The translations under genes and the position numbers were made by a program. Positions 7,897 to 16,330 of a stretch of DNA of 46,721 nt are shown here, one piece after another. The DNA is from Bacillota bacterium. Lineage in GTDB: Bacteria; Bacillota; Clostridia; Acetivibrionales; DSM-1351. The stretch spans positions 1-46,721 of the forward strand of contig JAEZOA010000084.1 in the NCBI GenBank assembly GCA_023441625.1, given 5' to 3'. The notes beneath the pieces are model-generated. The model saw only the letters and a program-made list of their open reading frames with translations, did no database searches and was not told the DNA's origin. The first letter of the stretch is position 1. Each line of letters opens with the position of its first letter.

Positions 7897-8799
7897 CTAT
7901 GTGCATAATTTTTTAAAAAAATTTTCAGAAGATACTCCATGGGGGCGATTGTTTCGTTTTAGACTAAATAGTATATCGGGCTTGTTTTTATTTATAATAT
8001 TAACACCTTCAAAACATGAAAGGGAGGCTTGAAAGCCCATTTCTTTAAGCATATCTTTTGATTCTTTACTTATTGCTCCATAGGGATAAGTAAAGGTATT
8101 TGGTTTAATGCCTGTGACCTCTGTCAGTTTATCCTGAAGCTTTGCTACATCCTTAAAAAGAACATTCTTGTAGTTTTCTAAGGATTCACCTTTGTTTCGT
8201 TTAGCTCCGTTTCTTTTTTTTGTTATTGAATGAAGGCTGTATGTATGATTTTGTATTTCAAAATAACCGGAATCACTCATCTCCTTTATTTGGTCCCATG
8301 ATACATGAGCATAATTCGGGTCGCTGGTAGGTGCAGGGGAACTTGAAAAAGCCTCAGAATAATTACCTATAATTGATATTACTGCTTTCATTTCGTACTT
8401 TTGCAGCAGGGGTTTACCATAGATATAGTTGTTTAGATTACCATCGTCAAAAGTGATTATAACTGGTTTAGGAGGAAGTTGCCCATCATTATATACATAA
8501 TTTATAAGCTCTGTCATGTTTATAGAAGTATAGCCATGATTCTTTAAATATATTAAGTCATTTTCTAACTCTGTTGGAGTAATTACATATTTACCCATTT
8601 GTTTGGATTTTTTCATGATACTATGATACATAACTATTGGGACTTCGATACCATCCTTAGAAATAGGAGCTGGCTCTGTTGCATTAAAACCATCTGTTGT
8701 AATTGTTTTTACTAAAGCTATTGACATACTAAAGATAAAAATTACTGTTATTACAAGTGTTATATATTTTACTGCCCTTTTATTAAATAAAACAACCAT
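7897..8799 (-). CDS. Membrane-anchored polysaccharide deacetylase (CE4/NodB domain)
   Basis: A 300-residue protein with an N-terminal membrane anchor (about residues 11-32) and an extracellular NodB-type domain. It has PIVMYHS, then motif 1 TFDDG (Asp 118/119), motif 2 HTYSLH (His 185 and 190) and a later TYPYG motif. Such enzymes remove N-acetyl groups from peptidoglycan or other cell-surface glycans in a metal-dependent way. It lies 59 bases after the M23 peptidase gene on the same strand, and the pair is probably one cell-wall remodelling operon. ATG 8799 has GAGGTG seven bases upstream. The exact glycan substrate cannot be read from the sequence. Confidence 0.86.
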   Translation of the reverse strand: MVVLFNKRAVKYITLVITVIFIFSMSIALVKTITTDGFNATEPAPISKDGIEVPIVMYHSIMKKSKQMGKYVITPTELENDLIYLKNHGYTSINMTELINYVYNDGQLPPKPVIITFDDGNLNNYIYGKPLLQKYEMKAVISIIGNYSEAFSSSPAPTSDPNYAHVSWDQIKEMSDSGYFEIQNHTYSLHSITKKRNGAKRNKGESLENYKNVLFKDVAKLQDKLTEVTGIKPNTFTYPYGAISKESKDMLKEMGFQASLSCFEGVNIINKNKPDILFSLKRNNRPHGVSSENFFKKLCT

Positions 8800-8858
8800 A
8801 TTGACACCTCATATTATTAAGAAATAGATATTAAAAATATCACTTAAAATATCACTTG

Positions 8859-9926
8859 CTAAAAGTCATAGCCATTATTCGGTTCAATGATGTCATAAAC
8901 TCTGAAAAAGTCTCTGGTTTCTTCATCCTTAACAACAGCAGAACGATTTTTTTGCAAGAGATTGACAATGTTATAAACATCAATCCATAGCTCATTTATT
9001 CCTTCCTTTTGGGACTCATCAAAAATAATCTGCATCCCGAAATGGAGATGTGGAGTTGTAATATTATTTACATTTTCACGGGTGCTATAGCCGGTCATTC
9101 CAAGATATCCAATAACATCACCAGCCTTGACAATCTTACCTTCATAAAGATCAGAATGGAAGGGTCTATCCTTTCGTAAATGGGCATAATAGTAATATCT
9201 TCTCTGGTCGAAGCTTCTAATACCTATTCTCCAGCCACCGTACATATTCCAACCCATAACCTCGACAATTCCCGATTCAACTGCCATTATAGGAGTTCCA
9301 ATGGAACCCATCAAGTCATTACCAAGATGCTTTCGGGCATACCCATAGGAACGGCCGGTGCCGAAATCTTCATAATGGCTGAAACTATATCCTTTTGCAA
9401 TAGGAGAAAAGGCCTTGAGACCATATTTTTTTTCCCATTGTTTATTTTGTTCATTATTTGGATCCTTTACTTGAATGTCATATTCACCCACAAATTCTCC
9501 AAGTATAGCATCATAGGCCTCAAAATAATAATTATAGTACTTCATATTAGCTGTTAATTGTTCAATTGTTTCACCATTGTTTAGTTTTTCAACCAATGCA
9601 TCTAAGTCTTTTGATTTGTATTTTTTGAAATCTCCTCCATATTTTGTTGCCAGATAGGCCAGTAGCTCTACCCAATGAAGCTGAACAGCTTTTTCATGAG
9701 ATTTTACATCTAAACTTAAGGCTTTTTCCATTGCTGAATATGATGCATCAAATTGAACCCATTTAATGAATTTCTTATCAGTTGATGTATCTGTTGATAA
9801 TGTTATGTATTGTGCCGTACTGAAATTATAGATTGCAGCTGTAGAGGCAGCGAGTACCGATACAATTAATACAAAAGCAATCAGAAGCTTAATAATATGG
9901 TTATTAAGATTTTTTAATTTAATCAA
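8859..9926 (-). CDS. M23 family metallopeptidase, membrane-anchored
   Basis: A 355-residue zinc peptidase of the LytM/M23 family. An N-terminal membrane segment (about residues 9-32) is followed by a helical region and then the catalytic domain. The zinc ligands are visible as H200-x3-D204 (KHLGNDLMG) and H295 in PHLHFGM, with catalytic-type histidines at YAHL (249) and 293. This suggests cleavage of peptidoglycan cross-bridges. TTG 9926 is preferred over GTG 9935 because GAGAGGT directly abuts the GTG but sits 7 bases before the TTG. It is first in a two-gene unit with the deacetylase. A SpoIIQ-like or sporulation role is possible but unproven. Confidence 0.85.
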   Translation of the reverse strand: MIKLKNLNNHIIKLLIAFVLIVSVLAASTAAIYNFSTAQYITLSTDTSTDKKFIKWVQFDASYSAMEKALSLDVKSHEKAVQLHWVELLAYLATKYGGDFKKYKSKDLDALVEKLNNGETIEQLTANMKYYNYYFEAYDAILGEFVGEYDIQVKDPNNEQNKQWEKKYGLKAFSPIAKGYSFSHYEDFGTGRSYGYARKHLGNDLMGSIGTPIMAVESGIVEVMGWNMYGGWRIGIRSFDQRRYYYYAHLRKDRPFHSDLYEGKIVKAGDVIGYLGMTGYSTRENVNNITTPHLHFGMQIIFDESQKEGINELWIDVYNIVNLLQKNRSAVVKDEETRDFFRVYDIIEPNNGYDF

Positions 9927-10174
9927 AGGGTTCACCTCTCAAAGTTAATAAAACAAGGAACTACTATAAAATCTATGCTAAAAAAACTAAACATATCCTT
10001 TAAAATAATAAAATCATTTTAAAATTGAATACGGAATATTATTTAGTAAATATTACTTCAATTAATTTTAAATATTTTATTTAATTAATGCTTTACTTTA
10101 TTAAAGTTATGAAGTAAAATACTTATAGACAAAAAACGACAACATATGCTATGTAGTACAATAAAACGACAAAT

Positions 10175-10200
10175 ATTACCAAAGCATATAGAGTGGTAAT
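10175..10200. promoter_or_regulatory. Inverted repeat before the amino acid importer operon
   Basis: ATTACCA (10175-10181) and TGGTAAT (10194-10200) form a 7-bp inverted repeat with a 12-nt spacer, ending 36 bases before the start codon. It could be an operator or a leader hairpin. The rest of 9927-10236 is AT-rich with two AAACGACAA repeats (near 10135 and 10164) and no gene. Confidence 0.35.
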
Positions 10201-10236
10201 GCCAACTATTTTATTTTATGAAGGGATGGATGTATT

Positions 10237-11049
10237 GTGAAAAAGGGATTATTTATTAAGGTATTAGCAGGAATAATGGCAGCGGCTTTTTTATTATCAG
10301 GTTGCGGCAGCTCAGATACTGCTGACAAGTCATGGGATAAGGTTAAGGAAAAAGGCCAGCTTGTATTAGGACTTGATGAGAGTTTTCCGCCTATGGGTTA
10401 TAGAGATGATAATAATGAAATTGTAGGGTATGATATAGATCTTGCAAAGGAAGTGGCAGCTCGTTTGGGTGTGGAATTGAAGCTTCAACCCATCAATTGG
10501 GACTCAAAGGATCAGGAGCTTAACACCGGTAATATAGATTGTATATGGAATGGTTTTACAATTAAAGAAGATAGAAAAGAAAACATACTATTTTCAGACC
10601 CATATATGAAAAATCAACAGGTGCTAGTTGTTATGGCAGACTCAGCGTATAATACACAAGCTGATTTAGCTGGAAAGTCAGTAGCATTACAAGCAGCTTC
10701 AAGTGCATCAAATGCATTAGATAGTAAGGCGGAGTTTAAAGCTTCACTTAAGGAAGTTGTAGAGCTGCCCGACAATACAAAATGTCTTATGGAATTACAG
10801 ACAAACAATGTAGATGCAGTGGTTATGGATGAAGTAGTGGCAAGATATTTTGTCCAGATTAAGGGTGATAAGTACAGAATATTGGATGAAGGTCTTGCGG
10901 CTGAAGAGTATGGAATTGGCTTTAGAAAAAATGATGTACAATTGATGACAAAAGTAAATGATACTCTTAAAGACATGGCTCAAGATGGGAAAGCAATTGA
11001 AATATCAAACAAATGGTTTGGTAAGGATATCTCAATAATAGGCAAATAG
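10237..11049 (+). CDS. Polar amino acid ABC importer substrate-binding lipoprotein
   Basis: A 270-residue SBP_bac_3 family protein with a lipoprotein signal (LLSGCGSS). The mature domain shows LVLGLDESFPPMGYRDD, VGYDIDLAKEVAARLG, NGFTIKEDRKENILFSDPYM and the later GIGFRKND, all standard for glutamine/cystine/arginine-type binding proteins. It is the first gene of the importer, followed by permease and ATPase genes. GTG 10237 is preceded by AAGGGATGG. The ligand is not determinable by eye; similar clostridial proteins bind cystine, glutamine or arginine. Confidence 0.9.
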   Translation: MKKGLFIKVLAGIMAAAFLLSGCGSSDTADKSWDKVKEKGQLVLGLDESFPPMGYRDDNNEIVGYDIDLAKEVAARLGVELKLQPINWDSKDQELNTGNIDCIWNGFTIKEDRKENILFSDPYMKNQQVLVVMADSAYNTQADLAGKSVALQAASSASNALDSKAEFKASLKEVVELPDNTKCLMELQTNNVDAVVMDEVVARYFVQIKGDKYRILDEGLAAEEYGIGFRKNDVQLMTKVNDTLKDMAQDGKAIEISNKWFGKDISIIGK

Positions 11050-11154
11050 TTATTTGATTATATCGAGTAATTTTATATTGTAGTAATTGGTATTTTACCA
11101 TAAGGCTGATATCTAATAATGGTATCAGCCTTGCTTTTAGGAGGAGATTAACCT

Positions 11155-11787
11155 ATGAATTTAATTTGGTTATTATGTGATGCAATAACTGTTACAATAA
11201 AGCTTTTTGTTCTAACGTTGGTCTTTGCTATTCCATTAGGACTTGTTGTAGCTTTTGGAAGAAGGTCAAAAAATATAGTAATTAGTCGACTTACAGGTAT
11301 ATATATATCAGTTATGAGAGGTACCCCATTAATGCTACAATTGGTGGTAGTATTCTTTGCACCATTTTATATTTATGGAGGAAATATTGATAGATTTGTT
11401 GCAGCTATAGTTGCTTTTTCACTAAATTATGCTGCATATTTTGCTGAGATATACAGGGGTGGAATAGACTCTATACCAAAAGGACAATATGAGGCTGGAG
11501 AAGTTCTGGGTTTTTCTAAGTTACAAGTTTTCTTTAAGATTATATTACCACAGGTTGTTAAAAGAATATTACCTGCTATAAGCAATGAAGTAATAACACT
11601 TGTTAAGGATACAGCTTTAGCAACAACAATTGGTATTAATGAAATGTTTAGAGTTGCAAATAATGAACAGAGTAGGATATCCTCGCTTCAACCGTTGTTT
11701 GTAGCAGGAGCTTTCTACTATGTAATGAATTTGATTATTGCTCAGCTTTTCAAATTTGCAGAGAAAAAGCTGGATTATTATAAATAA
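11155..11787 (+). CDS. Polar amino acid ABC importer permease (HisM/GlnP type)
   Basis: A 210-residue permease of the HEQRo/GlnP class, with about five membrane helices and the EAA loop EAGEVLGFSKLQVFFKIILP. MRGTPLMLQL in the N-terminal half is a hallmark of amino acid permeases. It has an AGGAGGAG site before ATG 11155. It works with the binding protein 105 bases upstream and the ATPase 242 bases downstream. That downstream gap is unusual for this operon type and is filled by a hairpin and 50-bp tandem repeats. Confidence 0.9.
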   Translation: MNLIWLLCDAITVTIKLFVLTLVFAIPLGLVVAFGRRSKNIVISRLTGIYISVMRGTPLMLQLVVVFFAPFYIYGGNIDRFVAAIVAFSLNYAAYFAEIYRGGIDSIPKGQYEAGEVLGFSKLQVFFKIILPQVVKRILPAISNEVITLVKDTALATTIGINEMFRVANNEQSRISSLQPLFVAGAFYYVMNLIIAQLFKFAEKKLDYYK

Positions 11788-11790
11788 TAT

Positions 11791-11826
11791 TGAGCAAAAA
11801 TATCACTGGGTGATATTTTTTGCTCA
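11791..11826 (+). terminator. Strong hairpin between importer permease and ATPase genes
   Basis: TGAGCAAAAATATCAC (11791-11806) pairs with 11810-11826 across a 3-nt loop, with one bulged T. It starts three bases after the permease stop. There is no external U-tract, so it may be an attenuator or an mRNA-stability element rather than a full terminator. The 13 bases 11794-11806 are also perfectly complementary to a segment in each of the repeats that follow. Confidence 0.6.
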
Positions 11827-11832
11827 GTATAA

Positions 11833-11990
11833 GGAACAAGTCGTGATATTTTTGCACCTCAGATGTTATGCTGATAGAGTTTGGAACAAGTCGTGATATT
11901 TTTGCACCTCAGATGTTATACAGATAGAGGTCGGAACAAGTCGTGATATTTTTGCACCTCAGATGTTATTCAGATAGAGGTGGGAACAAG
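11833..11990 (+). repeat. Three tandem 50-bp direct repeats plus partial fourth
   Basis: GGAACAAGTCGTGATATTTT begins copies at 11833, 11883 and 11933, and GGAACAAG restarts at 11983 before diverging. The period is exactly 50 bp. Copies differ at only a few bases, mainly in the last third (for example TTATGCTGAT, TTATACAGAT, TTATTCAGAT). Copies 2 and 3 have short complementary ends ACCTC and GAGGT that could form small stems. The array ends 39 bases before the ATPase start codon. Confidence 0.92.
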
Positions 11991-12029
11991 TAGCTATAAT
12001 GTTATAGTAATAAGATGGGAGAATATAAC

Positions 12030-12791
12030 ATGAAAATGATAGAAGCAAAAGATATATATAAGAAGTTTGATAAAAATGATGTTCTATCCGGGATATCCTT
12101 TGAGGTAAATAAAGGTGAGGTGGTTGCGATAATTGGACCCTCTGGCTCAGGAAAAAGCACACTTCTCAGATGTATAAATTTACTTGAGAGAATTGATTCT
12201 GGAACCATAAAGGTTGAAGATGAAATAATGGTATCAACTAATGAGTCAGGAAAAGCCATTTATGCTGACAAGAAGAAGCTCCGAAAAATCCGTTTAAAGA
12301 TAGGAATGGTTTTTCAAAGCTTTAATCTATTTCCACATTTTAATGTTTTAAAAAATATAATTGAAGCACCAATAAGTGTTGCAGGTGTTAATAAAGAAGA
12401 GGCAAAGAAAACTGCAGAAGCTCTTTTAGTTAAAATGGGTCTTGAAGATAAGGTAAAAGCATATCCTTGCCAACTCTCAGGAGGACAATGCCAGAGAGTT
12501 GCTATAGCAAGAGCTCTAGCATTAAAACCAGATGTACTTTTCTTTGATGAACCAACCTCTGCATTGGATCCGGAATTGACTATAGAAGTGATGAAGGTAA
12601 TAAGAAAGCTAGCCGAGGAGCATATGACAATGGTAGTTGTGACTCATGAAATGGCTTTCGCTAGAGAAGTGGCGGATAGAGTTATATTTATGGATAATGG
12701 AGTAATTGTCGAGGAAGGTTCGCCAGAGGATATATTTACAAATTCTACTAATGAGAGAACAAAGCTTTTTATTCGAGGGTTTAATAAGTAA
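12030..12791 (+). CDS. Polar amino acid ABC importer ATP-binding protein (GlnQ type)
   Basis: A 253-residue ATPase with Walker A GPSGSGKST, Q-loop VFQSFNLFPHFNV, signature CQLSGGQCQRVAIARAL, Walker B VLFFDEPTSALDPE and H-loop THEMAFAREVADRV. FDEPTSALDPEL and HEMAFAREVADRV are typical of amino acid importer ATPases. ATG 12030 with GGGAGA upstream is preferred to ATG 12015, where no site precedes. It completes the importer begun at 10237 but is separated from the permease gene by the repeat array. A clear terminator follows. Confidence 0.9.
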   Translation: MKMIEAKDIYKKFDKNDVLSGISFEVNKGEVVAIIGPSGSGKSTLLRCINLLERIDSGTIKVEDEIMVSTNESGKAIYADKKKLRKIRLKIGMVFQSFNLFPHFNVLKNIIEAPISVAGVNKEEAKKTAEALLVKMGLEDKVKAYPCQLSGGQCQRVAIARALALKPDVLFFDEPTSALDPELTIEVMKVIRKLAEEHMTMVVVTHEMAFAREVADRVIFMDNGVIVEEGSPEDIFTNSTNERTKLFIRGFNK

Positions 12792-12860
12792 TTTTATTAT
12801 TACGCAAGGCATGATTATAATGAAATTTGCACCTAGCTTTTAATAATATAATAGTGTTTA

Positions 12861-12892
12861 AAATAGCAAAATATATTTTTTGCTATTTTTTT
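12861..12892 (+). terminator. Rho-independent terminator of the amino acid importer operon
   Basis: An 11-bp stem, AAATAGCAAAA with TTTTGCTATTT, spans 12861-12888 and is followed directly by a T-run, 70 bases after the ATPase stop. Confidence 0.8.
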
Positions 12893-12938
12893 GCCATAAA
12901 TATTGACATGTTTTTTATAATGTGATAGTTTATTTGTT

Positions 12939-12969
12939 GTTTACTCAAAGTAAACAAAAAGTTTACTTT
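12939..12969. promoter_or_regulatory. Operator palindrome A upstream of the cupin-XRE regulator
   Basis: AAAGTAAAC (12947-12955), a 5-base A spacer, then GTTTACTTT (12961-12969) is a perfect 9-5-9 inverted repeat. An overlapping half-site GTTTACT at 12939-12945 forms a second, 7-3-7 inverted repeat with 12949-12955. It lies in the promoter region of the regulator/pot operon and is a likely autoregulatory binding site. A TATAAT at 12916-12921 lies just upstream. Confidence 0.6.
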
Positions 12970-12995
12970 ACCCAAACATGATAAAGGTTTGTAAT

Positions 12996-13014
12996 ATTAA
13001 ACAAAAAGTTTAAT
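12996..13014. promoter_or_regulatory. Operator palindrome B upstream of the cupin-XRE regulator
   Basis: ATTAAAC (12996-13002), spacer AAAAA, then GTTTAAT (13008-13014) is a perfect 7-5-7 inverted repeat. It shares the core AAAC-AAAAA-GTTT with palindrome A. The site centres are 47 bases apart, and site B ends 28 bases before the regulator start codon. Confidence 0.6.
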
Positions 13015-13042
13015 GGTGTAATAATAAAAATGAGGTAGTGTT

Positions 13043-13582
13043 ATGAATATTGGAGACAAAATTAAACAGCTGAGAGTTAAAAATGGATTGACACAAGAAG
13101 AGCTAGCAAATAGATGCGAGCTTTCAAAAGGCTTTATATCACAGCTTGAAAGAGATTTAACTTCTCCGTCCATTGCTACTCTTATGGATATTCTTGAGTC
13201 ATTAGGAACAAACTTAAAGGATTTCTTTAACGAAACTGTAAACGAGAAAGTTGTTTTCAAAAAGGATGACGTTTTCGTAAAGGAAGACAGCGAACTAGGT
13301 TATGAAATACGTTGGCTTGTTTCAAATGCTCAAAAAAATATGATGGAACCTATTTTGATTACAATATCCCATAATGGAAGTTCAGAAATTGATAATCCCC
13401 ATGACGGAGAAGAATTTGGATATGTAGTAAGTGGAGCAATAACAGTTTGCCTTGGAAATAATAAATTTAAAGTAAAAAAGGGAGAAAGCTTTTATTTTAA
13501 GCCATCGTCTCCACACAAAATAACAAACGCTGCTAAAAATGATTCAGTAGTTTTGTGGGTATCATCTCCACCTAATTTTTAA
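13043..13582 (+). CDS. XRE-cupin transcriptional regulator of the polyamine transport operon
   Basis: A 179-residue regulator. An XRE helix-turn-helix (about residues 5-60, LRVKNGLTQEELANRCELSK) is followed by a cupin domain (about residues 105-175, DGEEFGYVVSGAITVCLG and FYFKPSSPHKITN). This architecture is shared with PuuR and with regulators placed before potABCD in many clostridia. The cupin may bind a polyamine or related ligand; that is inference from family and context. It is the first gene of an apparent operon, 39 bases before potA. Two related palindromes in its upstream region suggest autoregulation. Confidence 0.85.
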   Translation: MNIGDKIKQLRVKNGLTQEELANRCELSKGFISQLERDLTSPSIATLMDILESLGTNLKDFFNETVNEKVVFKKDDVFVKEDSELGYEIRWLVSNAQKNMMEPILITISHNGSSEIDNPHDGEEFGYVVSGAITVCLGNNKFKVKKGESFYFKPSSPHKITNAAKNDSVVLWVSSPPNF

Positions 13583-13621
13583 GGAAAAGCTAAAATATAT
13601 GTAGTGTATGGGGGAAGGGCT

Positions 13622-14671
13622 ATGAATGATAATCAATTGATTTTATTAAAAGATATTAGGAAGAGCTTTGGAAGCACTGAAGTTCTTAAAGATATAAATT
13701 TGTATGTATTAAAAAATGAGTTCGTTACGTTCTTGGGACCAAGTGGTTGCGGAAAAACTACAACACTTAGAATTCTAGGCGGTTTCGAAACGCCTGATTC
13801 AGGGGATGTGTTATTTGAAGGGAAGCGTATTAATGATTTGCCTCCTTACCAAAGAAAGGTAAATACTGTTTTTCAAAAGTATGCCTTATTCCCTCATATG
13901 AATGTACATGATAATATTGCTTTTGGCTTAAAGGTGAAAAAAGTTGACAAGCTTACCATTCATAAAAAAGTTGATGAAATGCTGGAATTAGTAAATCTTA
14001 GTGGTTATAATAAAAGGTCTGTTGAATCGCTATCAGGAGGTCAGCAGCAGAGGGTAGCTATAGCTAGAGCATTAGTAAACCAGCCTGAGGTACTACTTCT
14101 AGATGAACCCTTGGGAGCACTAGACCTTAAACTTAGAAAGGAAATGCAGCTTGAACTAAAAAACATACATGAGCGTACTGGAATAACTTTTGTATATGTA
14201 ACCCATGATCAAGAAGAGGCTTTGACAATGTCTGATACTATTGTGGTTATGAATGAGGGCAGAATACAGCAAATTGGTACGCCTCAGATGATTTATAATG
14301 AACCCAAGAATGCCTTTGTTGCAAATTTTATTGGGGAGAGCAACATAATAAAAGGAAGGATGCTCAAGGACTATTCGGTAGAGTTTGCTAACCACGTGTT
14401 TGAATGTCTAGATAAAGGCTTTGAACCCAATGAGGAAGTAGATGTAGTAGTAAGACCTGAGGATATTAAGCTGGTTAGTGCTGAAAACTCAATGTTTTCT
14501 GGCGTTGTTAAATCAGTCACCTTCAAGGGGGTTCACTTTGAAATGATGGTTGAGAGTGAGGGTATCACTTGGACTATTCATAACACTGAAATGGCAGAGG
14601 TGGGCTCTACGTTGGGAATGGCTTTAAATCCTAATGATATTCATATAATGAAAAGGACGGATAAAAAATGA
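13622..14671 (+). CDS. potA: Spermidine/putrescine ABC importer ATPase
   Basis: A 349-residue ATPase of the polyamine class. It has Walker A GPSGCGKTT, Q-loop TVFQKYALFPHM, signature SLSGGQQQRVAIARAL, Walker B VLLLDEPLGALDLKLR and H-loop THDQEEALTMSD. A C-terminal TOBE-type regulatory domain carries VVRPEDIKLV (about residues 276-285). ATG 13622 has a GGGGGAAGG site; the GTG at 13604 lies upstream of that site and is rejected. Its stop overlaps the potB start by four bases (ATGA), implying translational coupling. Confidence 0.93.
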   Translation: MNDNQLILLKDIRKSFGSTEVLKDINLYVLKNEFVTFLGPSGCGKTTTLRILGGFETPDSGDVLFEGKRINDLPPYQRKVNTVFQKYALFPHMNVHDNIAFGLKVKKVDKLTIHKKVDEMLELVNLSGYNKRSVESLSGGQQQRVAIARALVNQPEVLLLDEPLGALDLKLRKEMQLELKNIHERTGITFVYVTHDQEEALTMSDTIVVMNEGRIQQIGTPQMIYNEPKNAFVANFIGESNIIKGRMLKDYSVEFANHVFECLDKGFEPNEEVDVVVRPEDIKLVSAENSMFSGVVKSVTFKGVHFEMMVESEGITWTIHNTEMAEVGSTLGMALNPNDIHIMKRTDKK

Positions 14672-15495
14672 ATAGGAAATGGGTATCATATCCATACCTG
14701 ATATGGATGGTAATTTTTATAATTATTCCTTCCTTGCTGATTCTTTTTTATGGGTTCACTACTAAGGATGATCAAGGAATAAGGTTTACACTAGACAACT
14801 TTTATAGGTTTTGTGATCCAATATTTATTATGGTAATGCTTAAATCGCTGGGACTAGCCTTGTTAAGTACTGTTGTTTGCCTAATTATAGGGTATCCTGT
14901 GGCATTAATTCTTGCAAGTAAGGAATATAGTAAGAAAACCACCATGTCTCTGCTTTTTATAATTCCAATGTGGATGAATTTCTTACTAAGGACATATGCT
15001 TGGCTGACTTTACTTGAAAAGAATGGCATAATAAACTCTATATTATCCTTCTTTCATTTACCAACCATAAATATTCTATACACAAATGGAGCTGTTGTTT
15101 TAGGCATGGTCTACAATTTTCTTCCTTTTATGATATTGCCTATTTACACGGTACTGATGAAAATAGATACAAAACTGATTGAGGCAGCACAGGATTTGGG
15201 TGGAAATAGTTTTACCGTTTTTAGAAGAATAACATTGCCCCTAAGTTTTCCTGGTGTAATGTCAGGACTGACTATGGTTTTTATGCCAGCAGTTACAACC
15301 TTCGTAATCTCAAAGCTTTTAGGAGGCGGTCAATATACCTTGATTGGAAACTTGATTGAGAGACAATTCCTGAATGTTTATGATTGGAACTTTGGCTCTG
15401 CTATTTCAATAGTAATGATGATATTTATATTAATTAGTATTGCAATAATGTCCAAGTTTGATGAGGACAAGGGGGGAGGGGCAGCACTGTGGTAA
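14668..15495 (+). CDS. potB: Spermidine/putrescine ABC importer permease
   Basis: A 275-residue permease with about six membrane helices and the EAA loop EAAQDLGGNSFTVFRRITLP. The first helix follows a short basic N terminus. It starts at ATG 14668 inside the potA stop and ends overlapping potC by seven bases. Gene order regulator-potA-potB-potC-potD is the classical polyamine cluster. PotB and PotC form the transmembrane channel energised by PotA. Confidence 0.92.
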   Translation: MNRKWVSYPYLIWMVIFIIIPSLLILFYGFTTKDDQGIRFTLDNFYRFCDPIFIMVMLKSLGLALLSTVVCLIIGYPVALILASKEYSKKTTMSLLFIIPMWMNFLLRTYAWLTLLEKNGIINSILSFFHLPTINILYTNGAVVLGMVYNFLPFMILPIYTVLMKIDTKLIEAAQDLGGNSFTVFRRITLPLSFPGVMSGLTMVFMPAVTTFVISKLLGGGQYTLIGNLIERQFLNVYDWNFGSAISIVMMIFILISIAIMSKFDEDKGGGAALW

Positions 15496-16295
15496 AGAGG
15501 ATATTTATGAAGTCCTATTTAGGACTGGTTTTACTATTTATGTACCTCCCAATAGTTATATTAATTGTTTTCTCGTTTAATGAATCAAAATCCAGAGGTA
15601 ATTGGACTGGTTTTACCTTTAAATGGTATGGTGAGCTTTTTAAAAATTCTCAAATAATAGATGCCTTGTACAATACTATAAGGATAGCACTTTTATCTTC
15701 AATAATTGCAGTGATTATTGGTACACTTGCAGCAATAGGCATTCATAATATGAAGAAGATTAAGAAAAAAGTTGTGATGAATCTCACATATTTACCAGTG
15801 CTCAACCCTGATATAGTAACAGGTGTTTCACTTATGATAATGTTTGTATTCATAGGCACATTAGTTAATTTAAAGCTTGGATTTTTTACAATGCTTTTGG
15901 CGCATATTACTTTTAATATACCTTATGTAATTTTGTCAGTGCTGCCAAGACTAAAGCAGATGAATAAGCATATGTATGAGGCGGCATTAGATTTAGGGGC
16001 AAGCTCCTTTTATGCACTGAGGAAGGTTATAATCCCTGAGATTATGCCAGGTATTATTTCAGGCTTTTTGATGGCATTAACACTATCGATAGATGATTTT
16101 GTTATTAGTTATTTTACTACAGGCTCAGGTGTTTCAAACCTATCTATAACGATATACTCAATGGCAAGAACTGGTGTAAAACCAACTATAAATGCTTTGT
16201 CAACTTTGATGTTTTTAAGTGTATTACTACTGCTGGTTATTATAAATATTCGATCCTCCAGAGAGGAAAAGAGAAAGAAGCAGTATAATTCTTAA
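15489..16295 (+). CDS. potC: Spermidine/putrescine ABC importer permease
   Basis: A 268-residue permease partner of PotB, with six predicted helices and the EAA loop EAALDLGASSFYALRKVIIP. Conserved PotC-type segments include VILIVFSFNESKSRGNWTGF (early loop) and LSIDDFVISYFTTGSG. GTG 15489 lies within the end of potB, about eight bases after GGGAGGG, so the start is well supported. Confidence 0.92.
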   Translation: MVKRIFMKSYLGLVLLFMYLPIVILIVFSFNESKSRGNWTGFTFKWYGELFKNSQIIDALYNTIRIALLSSIIAVIIGTLAAIGIHNMKKIKKKVVMNLTYLPVLNPDIVTGVSLMIMFVFIGTLVNLKLGFFTMLLAHITFNIPYVILSVLPRLKQMNKHMYEAALDLGASSFYALRKVIIPEIMPGIISGFLMALTLSIDDFVISYFTTGSGVSNLSITIYSMARTGVKPTINALSTLMFLSVLLLLVIINIRSSREEKRKKQYNS

Positions 16296-16330
16296 CGCAT
16301 GTTTTTATTAAATACTTTGGGGGTAATTAA

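Noticed and set aside
9927..10236. Small gene in the divergent region between the M23 and amino acid importer operons
   Set aside because: No open frame with a ribosome binding site; the region is very AT-rich and promoter-like.
11833..11990. Regular 50-bp repeats as a CRISPR array
   Set aside because: The whole 50-bp unit is repeated almost identically with no unique spacers, and there are no cas genes.
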